This document shows, in pieces, positions 12,701 to 21,949 of a DNA stretch of 64,000 nucleotides. The stretch spans positions 19,321,921 through 19,385,920 of the forward strand of contig CM077005.1 of NCBI GenBank assembly GCA_039090855.1, written 5' to 3'. Below the pieces are notes generated by a model. It had not been told where the DNA came from, did not search any database, and saw nothing but the letters and a program-made list of their open reading frames with translations. Positions within the stretch are counted from its first letter, which is position 1. Every line of letters starts with the position of its first letter. Both the position numbers and the translations under genes were made by a program. The DNA comes from Macrothele yani. Lineage: Eukaryota > Arthropoda > Arachnida > Araneae > Macrothelidae.

Positions 12701-13082
12701 TAGAAACCAAAGCATTTTGAGCTTCTCATGATACTGTTTTACATTGTATTAAAATCACTCCCAAACTTCAAGATGTAAACTTTGGTTGTATGAATGGTTT
12801 TGTGGCATGTACAGATGACAACTCATGGTGGATGGGATGTGTTCCCTCAATGGATGCGGTAGAACGTGAAATCAAGCTTATCATTCTTACATCCAGTTGG
12901 ACCAGCAACATTATTCTCTTATCCTAGGAAACCGGATGTTCTCACCGTGCCAGGAAATTTCATCCTTTGCAAACTGGATCCAATTACAGCTACAGGGAGA
13001 ACATACCAGCTAACCCCACAGAAGATGACAAAAGCAACCAACATGCTAGCCAAGAAAAAGAGGTTCTTTATCATTAGGTATT
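9789..13082 (+). pseudogene. Transposase-like gene of unassigned family, broken
   Basis: Fragments in one order and strand look like a single decayed protein of roughly 800 or more residues: LNSLGES; EDDLNEEEYCADS; LPKSWSCKRIESEFGVSNY; PGKKVYISIKDKYGCR; KYPSEKIGFSKYAKLRPR; a run ending FLSDCDSCPS (10619-10882); VTYDFSENYS with FHWNNSVETVHPFVVYY; then, after the mariner, DGCAAQCKNCKSFTNLC, EWHFYATTHGKGVCDG, RLAAKPSLQ; and finally DDNSWWMG and FILCKLDPITATGR. I recall similar, mostly unannotated, proteins in many invertebrates and fish. The conserved acidic residues in DFSENY, SDG-like and CDG blocks suggest an RNase-H-fold integrase core, which is inference. Multiple stops, a (TG)n run near 10460 and two transposon insertions show it is inactive. 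An N-terminal part may lie at 7360-7580, cut off by the P-element relic. Confidence 0.65.
11165..12235 (+). pseudogene. mariner transposase relic inside the unassigned transposase-like gene
   Basis: The N-terminal helix-turn-helix region reads KSAAETQQMIC and FQRFKQGNFDLRDAE. A long open piece (11496-11921) carries VSHQLTAANKSRR, TCDEKWILYD (first catalytic D), GQPTTSTAKLNIH, LLCIWWDQLGV and LLQDNTRPHT (second D). After a frameshift, YSPDFAQSDYHLFRSMQ (third D) follows at 11951-12181. This is the DD34D signature of mariner. It is broken by early stops and the frameshift between the second and third catalytic residues, so it cannot make a working enzyme. Upstream and downstream sequences belong to the same other gene, so it is an insertion. 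I could not define its terminal repeats. Confidence 0.92.
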
Positions 13083-13609
13083 GAAATTTTTGTCTATTTT
13101 TGGGTCTAAGTCAATTTAATTCCTTGTAACTGCCAACAAGAAAATTTGTTTTTTTGTATGGTACCATTGAGATACCACCTTGAAATTTGGATTGACTGGC
13201 TACAAGTGTGAATTTTTTGAAAATTAAAAAGAAAAATCTGTTTTTCTGAAAACTCAAAATTTATTTTAAAATTTGTGAATTTTTTGACAATTTACAATTG
13301 TGTCATGTTGTATATCAAATGAAAGCCCTTTTCACAAGCTTTAAAATGACACCTCCCATGTCTGTAGCTATCATAGGTATCTCGTAAATGGCATCGGAAG
13401 TTATGGTGCCTAGTGAATTTTGGTGTTTTTAGGCAATTTTGAAAATTCAATATCTGAAAAATGGGTGGACAAAAAATTTGAAAAAAAATAATTTTTAAAC
13501 ATCTAATGGTAAAGTACAAATGTACCAAAAATTAACCAAATCCATGGCATCAAGTTGCAAAATTTATTTTTTGTTGGTTGATTTGACATGGAATGACCCA
13601 AGCGCATTA
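13083..13609 (-). repeat. Right long terminal inverted repeat of the 7.2 kb element
   Basis: The inverted counterpart of 6445-6990. It ends GGTTGATTTGACATGGAATGACCC and abuts the Tigger relic. Confidence 0.8.
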
Positions 13610-13688
13610 TTTTACAGAATGCAGTTGGATGAAAACATTTCTCAGACCTCCATGAAAGGATGCGAAAAAGTCAAAAACCAAATATCTT

Positions 13689-13886
13689 GAGTGTTTTGTG
13701 TAAACAGTGACATGAGAAAATTACTCCAAAAAATGTCCAGATTAAAGTTTTTAAGAGTGTTTTGTGTAAACAGTGACATGAGAAAATTACTCCAAAAAAT
13801 GTCCAGATTAAAGTTTTTAAGAGTGTTTTGTGTAAACAGTGACATGAGAAAATTACTCCAAAAAATGTCCAGATTAAAGTTTTTAA
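13689..13886 (+). repeat. Three perfect 66 bp tandem repeats within the Tigger relic
   Basis: The unit starts GAGTGTTTTGTGTAAACAGT, with starts at 13689, 13755 and 13821. Because 66 is divisible by three the triplication stays in frame (22 codons beginning VFCVNSDMRKLL). The unit matches the position of the CVNSDG-type block in Tigger proteins, so it is an in-frame multiplication of transposase codons. A further inverted copy of the last 26 bp lies at 13909-13934. Near-identity of the copies implies a recent event. Confidence 0.88.
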
Positions 13887-14627
13887 AAGAGTGTGTGGTC
13901 AGTCTGATTAAAAACTTTAATCTGGACATTTTTGTAACTTACAAAGCAAATGAAAATTTTGGCATGGATGATTGTATTACATTTCGGTGAATGGCTGGAG
14001 CTATTTAGCATGGACATAAGGCAGAAGAGAAAAGTCTTGCTTTTGCTAGATAATGCCACTTGCCACCAAGAAAAAATCTTAGTAATGTTAAAATTAAATA
14101 TTCCTCTTTAAACACAACTCATGTTATTCAGCTTTGCGATGCAGGGGATAATAAAATCCTTCAAAGTCCACTGTTGCCGAAACCAAAGTTAGGCACATCA
14201 TACAGAGCATCAGCGACAAGTTTACCCATCTCCCTACTCCTTAAAGATGCAATTTACATGATAAAGAAGGCTTGGGATGAAGTTTCCAAAGAAACAGTAT
14301 TCAACTGCTGGTTTAATTGAAAGAGTTTGGGATCAGCTATTTGATTTGATTTGTCACCTAGTCTTAGTGAAGATATTTCACAACTTTCCATAATTCCACA
14401 CAAAATGTCAGTGGAGGAATATCTGGAGGTGGACCAAGCTATATCAATTTATAAAGAAATGACAGTGGATGACATCTCAATTGGTAAACCTGAGGATGAT
14501 ACGGAAAGTGAAGATGATACTGAAGGACCAGACAAGCAAATGCCTCTCCCTTCAATCAAAGATGCGAATCAGTGCTTTTAATGCATTCTTTGAAGTAAAC
14601 TCATAGGATGGGACATGTGAAACACAT

Positions 14628-15653
14628 CAATGTAGAACTGCTATATTAAAAGCAGCGATAATACTGTTCATCACATATATTTTGTTTAAGTATGCAGGGT
14701 AGAGCAGTTAGGTCCATATGACGATATGAAAATACAAAACGAACATTAATGGTAAATTTTTTTTACTTACTTACTCATAATAATTTCGGCATTTTTTGTC
14801 ACTGTCGCAAATCATCTGCTCGATAGAACGGACATTTGCTTATGTCGATGAGATCCAAGATCTGTCTGAACGGAAGATTCACGGATTAAAAATACTATTT
14901 TGAGTTAAAATTCTATACCTTTGTATAGGTGTTTGCAAGGAATGATGATTAAAAAACGTGAAAGTTAAAAACACAAATAAATAAAAGAACACAAAGGAAT
15001 AAAAGATGGACCCAAACTCAATTCACCACCGCAACACACTTCCAAACATGTTATGACAAGAATTTTGCCTTCCTCAGTGGAAACATTAAGGTGTATGTGG
15101 GCACCAAGTCATCGTCGACGATCCTCGAAAGACTGATGTAATGTCTTGTATCGCTTTGCCTTCAACCCTCATCGTCGCAAACGTACACCTTAATGTTTCC
15201 ACTGAGGAAGGCAAAATTCTTGCCGAAACATGTTTGGAAGTGTGTTGCGGTGGTGAATTGAGTTTGGGTCCATCTTTTATTCCTTTGTGTTCTTTTATTC
15301 ATTTGGGTTTTTAACTTTCACATTTTTTAATCATCATTCCTTGCAAACACCTATACAACGGTATAGAATTTTAACTCGAAATAGTATTTTTAATCTGTGA
15401 ATCTTCCGTTCAGGCAGATCTTCGATTTCATCGAGATAAGCAAATGTCCATTCTATCGAGCAGATGATTTGCAACAGTGACAAAAAATGCTGAAATTATT
15501 TATTATGAGTAAGTAAAAAAAAATTTTACCATTACTGTTTGTTTTGTATTTTCATATCGTTATATGGATCTAACTGCTCCACCCTGCATACTTAAACAAA
15601 ATATACGTGACAAACAGTATTATCACTGCTTTTAATATAGCAGTTCTACATTG
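14628..15653. repeat. 1.0 kb hairpin with ~470 bp arms
   Basis: The left arm 14628-15096 and right arm 15183-15653 are inverted copies (for example CAATGTAGAACTGC with GCAGTTCTACATTG, and ACATGTTTGGAAGTGTGTTG with its inverse). The loop is about 86 bp. No coding content is seen. A perfect 12 bp direct repeat ATGTGAAACACA at 14615-14626 and 15711-15722 brackets the hairpin and could be a TSD or chance. The structure resembles fold-back or MITE-type elements. Confidence 0.85.
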
Positions 15654-15744
15654 AAGTCTTTGGCCACGTAATATCGCGCCATACGTTTTTTTGCGTATGG
15701 GAATATAAGAATGTGAAACACAGTTGAAAAAAAAATAAGATTCA

Positions 15745-15960
15745 TTAAGCGAAAGCTTTTTACCATTCTATTTTACATATATAGTAATAAATAGGCCTTG
15801 ATCACCCATGATCAACCGAATCAGAATGTTCCAAGTTTTTGAATGGTCAAAGGCTGAATCATTCTGATTCAGCTTTTGACTGTTCGAAAACTTGAATCAT
15901 TCTGATTTGGTTGATCGTGGGTGATCAAGACCCGTAGAATGGTAGAAAGCTTTCGCTTAA
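15745..15960. repeat. Second hairpin, ~216 bp
   Basis: The outer ends are inverted copies (TAAGCGAAAGCTTT... and ...AAAGCTTTCGCTTA) and continue through TTGATCACCCA(T/C)GATCAACC to a short loop around 15853. One arm has about 22 extra bases (TTTACATATATAGTAATAAA) with an inverse partner just outside the right arm, pointing to a small rearrangement. Confidence 0.8.
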
Positions 15961-16700
15961 CAAATTTTATTACTATATGTAACTCTGTGTGTTCTCACTT
16001 AGTTCTAAATTTATTTCAGACACACTGATTAAATTAGATTGTGCTCTGGAAAAAGAATTAGATTGAAATTTAAAACACAAATAAAAATAGACAATTTTTT
16101 TAAGAAATTAAGGTATGTAAAAGCTAAAATGATTTTGTTTAATGCTGTTGATTTTCACTTGATTAAGTTTTAGTAAAGTAGCAGGATTTTTTTTTCTTAA
16201 AATTAAAACATTAATTTTGCTTTTCTCCTATGCATTTAATGCATACTAGAAGCTTCAAAACGGACACTGTAGTGCGTACTAGGTACACAGCATATAACTG
16301 CAGTTTATCTTATTAAGAAGTTTTTAATTTAATGCTAATTATGATCTTTGAGAAACACAGATAATAAAATTTGGGTTGCTTAAAAAGTAATTGGCAAATT
16401 TGATGTAAAGCCACAATGTAATGGAACAAACAGTGGCGATACATCAAGGGTTGATTGCGCTACGATAAAATATTCAAGTTGTCACTGTGGCTGAGATCTG
16501 AGGGCTGAAAGTTAAAACAGTGGTGCCAAATATTGTTATTTTCTAGTATGAGAGAACTAATTTTTGTATCCAAAAGATATAGAGTGTAAAAAAACAAGTT
16601 AGTAAAATCATGCAATGCATTGATTATAATACGTTTTCCAACATTACAGAAATCATTACTCAAGTTATCACTCAAGTTATGAGAATAATGTCTGTGGAAT
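15961..16700. other. AT-rich sequence, nothing recognised
   Basis: No domain, RNA or repeat family is seen. A minus-strand 115-codon frame (16460-16807) overlaps the satellite units to its right and has no recognisable feature. Confidence 0.4.
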
Positions 16701-17110
16701 AAATCTTGGTCCTGTGCCCTGACCTTTGATCCCATTTCGATGATATTCAACAGAACCGGCTTGGTATACCTCCGAAATAACATAAAGTTTTGTCGCAATC
16801 GAGGCATTTTTACGTAAGTTATGATGCATAAGGGCTATAGAATAGAACCCGCTCCTATGTCATGACCTTTGATCTCATTTCGTCCATTCTCAATAGCGTT
16901 CGTCCCCAGGTGGTCCCCTACCACATACTGAAACTTCATCGAAATCGAACCTTTTTTACGTTAGTTATGGCGCATAACAGCAGTGGAATGGATCCCTCTC
17001 CTATGTACTGACCTTTGACCCCATTTCATTCACTTTAAATAGGGTTCCTTCCCAGGTAATCCCCTACCAGATACTAAAATTTCATCTAAATCGAACGGTT
17101 GTTACGCGAC
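16700..17110 (-). repeat. Satellite block A, about three ~146 bp units
   Basis: Repeated landmarks TGACCTTTGA(T/C)C(C/T)CATTTC occur near 16722, 16864 and 17010, each followed by TTCAATAG, a GGTGGTCCCCTACC-type block and ATCGAA. Spacing is 142-147 bp. The same unit recurs at 18120-18600 and, inverted, at 36920-37290. Confidence 0.82.
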
Positions 17111-17520
17111 TTATCGTGCTGACGGACATACGCACACAACGCGTGACGTAATGAGGCAGATGGGAATCATGACCATCTGCCTGCCGCAAGAGTCTGACAT
17201 CATAAATCTTTAATAGGATCCACACACAATGCGTGACGTAAAGAGATAGATGACGTGACCGCGCGCCAACATTCTCAAACACGAGTTGTGACGTCATAAG
17301 ATTTCTAAGCATTGGTAACATTAATGGAACAACGCCATCACTAAAAATGTTATAATTCAGGGTGGTTATTTAACCCACTAAACGAATTCTTCTAAAGTTG
17401 AGATCAAGCTAAATCGATTTCTAGTACCAGAAAACGGTAGGTTAACGACTTTCATCAAAATTCTTAGAGCCGTTTTCAAAATAAAATGTACATACATACA
17501 TACAAGAATTGCTACTGTAA

Positions 17521-18125
17521 GGTGGACGTCAAGTAACTTTGCTTCCTATACTTCCAATGGAAAAACTTCTGTACACATTTTCTTCACAATTAATGCGTTC
17601 CCAAGGATGAAAATTTGAACATGGATTAAAATATCTTCATTTTATAACTTGCAGTACTTAATATTTTCTAAAACATAACCATAATTATGCAATTCAACAT
17701 TTGCTTGTCTACTGACGTCATGAAAGTACAGGTGGCGCCATCTTTTTTCTGGACAACTAATGCGTTCACAAGGATGAAAATTTGAACATCGATTCAAATA
17801 GCTTCATTTCATAATTTGGAATACTTAATATTTTCTAAACCATAACCGTAATTATGCAATCCAACAATTTTTTGTCCACTGACGTCATCAAAGTACAGGT
17901 CGCGCCATCTTTTCTCTGGTTTCAACACCACCAAAGGAAAAGTTATTGATTTTTAATATAATTATGGTTATGTTTTAGAAAATATTAAGTTTTCCAAGTT
18001 ATAATATGAAGTTATTTTAATCGATGTTCAAATTTTCATTCTTGGGAACACATTAATTGTGAAGGAAATGTGTACAAAAGTTTTTCCATTGGAAGTATAG
18101 GAAGCAAAATTACTTGACGTCCACC
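17521..18125. mobile_element. MITE with long inverted ends and TTAA-type target, internally duplicated
   Basis: It begins GGTGGACGTCAAGTAACTTT and ends with the inverse TTACTTGACGTCCACC; inversion continues about 190 bp inward. The right flank is TTAA, the left GTAA, one change from TTAA. The shorter copy at 62106-62540 has TTAA on both sides. This copy has an extra internal ~170 bp direct repeat (two blocks with CTGACGTCAT and GCGCCATCTTTT). A TTAA target points to piggyBac-related mobilisation, but no transposase is encoded. Confidence 0.85.
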
Positions 18126-18600
18126 TTAATAATATGGGATAAGGACAATAGAATGGATCGCAATCCTATGTCCTGACCCTTGACCACATTTTGTCCATTT
18201 TCAATAGGGTTCGTCCCCAGGTGGTCCCCTACTACATACTGAAATTTCATCGAAATCGAAACATTTTTGTGCACGTTATGACGCATAAGGACAATGGAAT
18301 GAATCGCAATCTTATGTCCTGACCTTTGACCCCACTTCACCCATTTTGAATAGGGTTCGTCCCCAGGCGGTCTCCTACCACATAGTAAACTTTCATTGAA
18401 ATCGAACCATATTTTCGCAAGTTATGACGCATAAGGGTAATGGAATGATCCCGCTCCTACATCGTGACCTTTGACCCCATTTGTCCCATTTTCAATAGGG
18501 TTTGTCCCCGGGTGGTCCCCTACCACATACTAAAATTTCATCAAAATCGACCCATTTTTACGCCAGTTATCGTGCGGACAGACGGACGGACGGACAAAGC
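18120..18600 (-). repeat. Satellite block B, about three ~147 bp units
   Basis: TGACC(T/C)TTGACC landmarks occur near 18173, 18320 and 18466, each with AATAGGGTTCGTCCCCAGG and a CCACATACT(G/A)AAATTTCAT block. The array ends in GACAGACGGACGGACGGAC near 18577, a short tetranucleotide run. Together with block A it flanks the MITE, suggesting the MITE landed in a once continuous array. Confidence 0.82.
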
Positions 18601-18639
18601 TGGAGCATGTACGCTTCTTCAACCTACAGTTGGAAAGCG

Positions 18640-19330
18640 TAAAAAAGGACATACCTTAAAAATAAAGATCCAGACTCACTGTCACCACTGGCGATGAACT
18701 TCATCGTCGTGGTGACTAAAAATGTTTGATTAAATCGCCAATTCTGGTGACCTCTATGGAAAAAACAATTATTTTATTTAATTTGTACTGTACGGAATTT
18801 TTTTTGTTTTAAGTTGTACTGTAAGGAATTTTTTTTGTTTTAACTTGTACAGAACTTGCACGTTTTTGAAAACTTTTACTCCAAATGTATGGAAGTTGAC
18901 CACCTTTTTCATTCTGCTATTTGACTTGAATAGCAGGAGAAAAAAAAGGTTATAAAAAAGGCGAAGGCGTCTGATTTTGACAAAGAATGCACCTAGAGTG
19001 ATGGGGTCATTGTGGGGGTGGGGTGGGGGAGACAAGGTTAGCAAGGTTGTGGTGTGGATGAAAGCTTCTTGCCGGTGGTGGACAGCTGAACCAAGGTACT
19101 TAGTACCTTAAGCTGAACTGCCTGCGTTGAAAATGTCCTACTGGAAGAAATTTTTATGAAAAGAAATGTCTCCAATTTTTTAAATGACCGAATGCAAATT
19201 TTACAGTAACCAAGACACGTTAAAATAAACTCCCACGTGAAATTTCGTCAAAATCCGATTAAAACTTTAGAAGTTAGGCATTTATTTTTAATGAATGTTG
19301 GCTGTGAAAGCCTGCGTAGTCCATAGGAAA
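18640..19330. other. Unassigned sequence
   Basis: It contains a short direct repeat (TTGTACTGTA(C/A)GGAATTTTTTTTG at about 18783 and 18814) and a G-rich run near 19010. No gene is recognised. Confidence 0.4.
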
Positions 19331-19965
19331 ATTCTAAAATCCGGAGCTCGGGACAATTCCAGATTTTCGAGGCCAGCTCAGCCTTGCCCGTAGTTTCTAC
19401 GGATTTAGTTGTCATCTGACTACGGACCTCGCTATCAAAACTACGGATTCTACGAATTTTAATTTTTTTTAAATTTTGTTATTGTTTTATGATATACGTG
19501 AGATTGTTAAACGGATTCGCGGAATTACGCGGGGGTTTTTTTGTCATCATTTTGAACGTTCTCAGGATCAATGTAAAACTATAGACAATTTGGGGATCGT
19601 TCTCAGGATCAATGTAAAACTAAAGACAATTTTTCGAAAGTTTTGAGACACGAAATACTGTCTGGAGATGGTATTTCGTGTATTAAAACTTTCTAAAACT
19701 AGTTGAACGAAGTAAAAAAGTTACCGTAATCGTAACTTTTTTTCACGATGTTACCTTTGTGTCCAGTTTTATTGTTAATTAGGATTTTATTGCATGAAAG
19801 TATTTCAGCTTGAAGCTGTAGACAACAATTGTGAAAACAAAGGTTAGACATTTTCCCCGTAATCTTCGGGCATCAGATTCTTTCGCGAAATCGAGGAAGT
19901 CTGCCATTTTCGTTTATTATCTTGCTTATTCGCGAGATCAGTGCACCAGTGAACATAATGGGGGG

Positions 19966-20939
19966 GGATTTTCGTTGGAGGACGGAATTCCATCTTTACG
20001 AAAATTTCTGAAACGGAAGGTCTACGAAGTTCAAATTTACGAAAATTTCTAAAACGGAAAGTCTACGAAATTCAAATTTTTTCCGCAATCGTAATTCCTT
20101 TTTCTTGCGATGTTGCCTCTGCCCAGTTTTATTGTTAAATAATATTTAACTGCATAAATATTTGTCTTTCAGCTTGAAAATAGGAGGAAAATTTTCAAAA
20201 CCGGAAGTCGGACGTGGCAAAGATTTCTCCCATAATACCTCCCAACCCCCTTCCTGCAATGTTCCCCGATGTTCCCACTCTCCTGCATTGTTAAATATCC
20301 CCAGTCCCACAAGTTTTTGCATTTAAGCTTGATATGGGTGGAAGAAATTCCCGGAAATGAGTGTGACAAAGTTGAAAAATTGGTAAAAATTTGTTGCATG
20401 GTGTTCAGAAGTATTAATATTTTCAAAGTTACACCATTTATCTAAAATAGTAGGATTTTCGTTGGAGGACGGAATTCCATCTTTACGAAAATTTCTGAAA
20501 CGGAAGGTCTACGAAGTTCAAATTTACGAAAATTTCTAAAACGGAAAGTCTACGAAGTTCAAATTTTTTCCGCAATCGTAATTCCTTTTTCTTGCGATGT
20601 TGCCTCTGCCCAGTTTTATTGTTAAATAATATTTAACTGCATAAATATTTGTCTTTCAGCTTGAAAATAGGAGGAAAATTTTTAAAACCGGAAGTCGGAC
20701 GTGGCAAAGATTTCTCCCATAATACCTCCCAACCCCCTTCCTGCAATGTTCCCCGATGTTCCCACTCTCCTGCATTGTTAAATATCCCCAGTCCCACAAG
20801 TTTTTGCATTTAAGCTTGATATGGGTGGAAGAAATTCCCGGAAATGAGTGTGACAAAGTTGAAAGATTGGTAAAAATTTGTTGCATGGTGTTCAGAAGTA
20901 TTAATATTCTCAAAGTTACACCATTTATCTAAAATAGTT
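19966..20939. repeat. 487 bp tandem duplication, two nearly identical copies
   Basis: Copy 1 starts GGATTTTCGTTGGAGGACGG near 19966, copy 2 near 20453. Corresponding points (for example GAAAATTTCTGAAACGG) are 487 bp apart throughout. The copies differ at only a few positions, so the duplication is recent. Each contains an 85-codon minus-strand frame that is a by-product of the repeat. Confidence 0.92.
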
Positions 20940-20947
20940 AAAGCTTT

Positions 20948-21271
20948 CATGATAATTTACACAGCAATCAAACATAACTTAATTGACCATAATTACTGTT
21001 TCGCACGTAATATCAATCACATCACAAAACCTAAAAACTTAATCGCCCTGGAGCGGGAATTGAACCAGCGCATCTCCCGATTTCCGGCTAAGTATGCTAT
21101 CCATTACACCACCCAGGACAAAAAAGTTCCAGGACAATGAAATTTTCTAGTTTTCTGATGTGATTGATATTACATGCAAAACAGTAATTGCAGTCATTTC
21201 AGCAGTGTCTGATTGCTGTGTTAATTATGATGTATTGGCCACATATTATGAGAATGTTTCTTCCACATTCT
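20948..21271. mobile_element. Palindromic element with a tRNA-like core and 14 bp direct repeats
   Basis: The perfect direct repeat ATAGTTAAAGCTTT at 20934-20947 and 21272-21285 brackets a 324 bp unit. The unit's ends are inverted copies (arms about 20949-21024 and 21157-21230, with TGATGTGATTGATATTACATG and its inverse). The centre contains a minus-strand tRNA-like block. The combination of a long TSD, long inverted repeats and a pol-III-like head is unusual. Confidence 0.75.
21045..21120 (-). other. tRNA-like sequence (pseudo-tRNA / SINE head)
   Basis: On the minus strand CCTGGGTGGTGTAATGGATA (box A-like) leads to GCTGGTTCAATTCCCGC (box B and T-arm-like) and a closing CTCCAGGG that pairs with CCTGGG. 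I cannot draw a convincing anticodon stem, so it is better read as a tRNA-derived core than a working tRNA gene. Confidence 0.55.
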
Positions 21272-21949
21272 ATAGTTAAAGCTTTGATATGATCATGCGC
21301 CTATGGTCTTCAGGCTAAAAGTTCTTTCAGCATGATGGATGAAGTTATTGTTATCAGAGGGCATAAAAAAGAAAGGAAAGAAAAGTGTCAATGAAGAAAT
21401 AGGGAAAGAAAGATATCAGCAGAAAGAGAAATTAAGCAATGGATGCTGTTCAGCTGCAGAGTCAACAAAAGACTAACTGACAGTAGTCCGCATTCTTGCT
21501 GTGTGTTTTGATTTTTCACCCAGTTGAAATGTTCAGCTTTTTTTTTTTTTTTTTTCCCTTCTTTGGTCTATCTTGACATAAACTATAATTTTAGAGGCAG
21601 TATGATCATATGGTAAGTGGAGGTTCATTCACTGTGAGTTCACTTGCTTGGATTTCTTGTCTGTCAAGCATTGTGGGATTTAGAACACATCTGACTGATT
21701 TTTACTTGTGGAAGTTTCAAACTTAAATCTCGTAATGTTACCTATCATGCCCTCGCCAGGGAAATCAAATTTGTGTTTCACACGTGTTAGTTTCATTAGT
21801 GTCCTTGTTTGTTGTAATGTTTTGTTGTGGCGTGTATTTCTTTTCACAAAGAGGTGCATAGTTTCATAAAAAAGTGTATGTATGCCACGCAATAATACTG
21901 ATTACTGCTGACAAGGCTCTTTTCCAATGTTGGCAGGTATGGTATACCT

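Larger units (their letters stand above)
6445..13609 (+). mobile_element. ~7.2 kb composite DNA transposon with ~530 bp terminal inverted repeats
   Basis: The two arms (6445-6990 and about 13083-13609) are inverted copies. The left begins AGGTCATTCCATCTCAAAT; the right, read inversely, begins GGGTCATTCCATGTCAAATC. Both then share ATGGATTTGGTT, TTTTTGGTACATTT, GGCA(A)TTTTGAAAATTCAATAT and TATCATAGGTATCTC. The interior carries a broken transposase-like gene on the plus strand that stops right against the right arm, plus P-element and mariner relics. A 4 bp AAGC flanks both ends (6441-6444, 13610-13613) and may be the TSD, but this is weak. The host sequence on both sides is the Tigger relic. 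The superfamily is not certain. Confidence 0.75.
5560..14581 (+). pseudogene. Tigger (pogo-type) transposase relic, split by later insertions
   Basis: Two separated pieces fit one decayed pogo/Tigger transposase. The left piece (about 5630-5800, continuing after the hAT insertion at 6416-6444) reads like the DNA-binding helix-turn-helix region, with EELENAL and NEQAKELGMK. The right piece (about 13613-14581) carries VTYKAN, then the catalytic-core block LLLLDNATCH, the LCDAG block, KDAIYMIKKAWDEVS and an acidic tail (DDTESEDDTEG). In known Tigger proteins these occur in this order, with the DNATCH aspartate being catalytic. Frameshifts and stops break the frame, so it is inactive. The 6445-13609 element sits between the DNA-binding and catalytic halves. 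Assignment of the left half is weaker than the right. Confidence 0.68.
19360..21946. mobile_element. Enlarged copy of a non-autonomous element with CATACCTGCCAAC ends
   Basis: The right end AATGTTGGCAGGTATG (21931-21946) and the block GTAGTTTCTACGGATTTAGT...CTACGGACCTCGCT at the left match the compact copy at 30763-31560. The left terminus is degraded (GGCCAGCTCAGCCTTG). The copy has grown through a 487 bp tandem duplication and an inserted palindromic tRNA-like element. No transposase is present. Confidence 0.65.
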
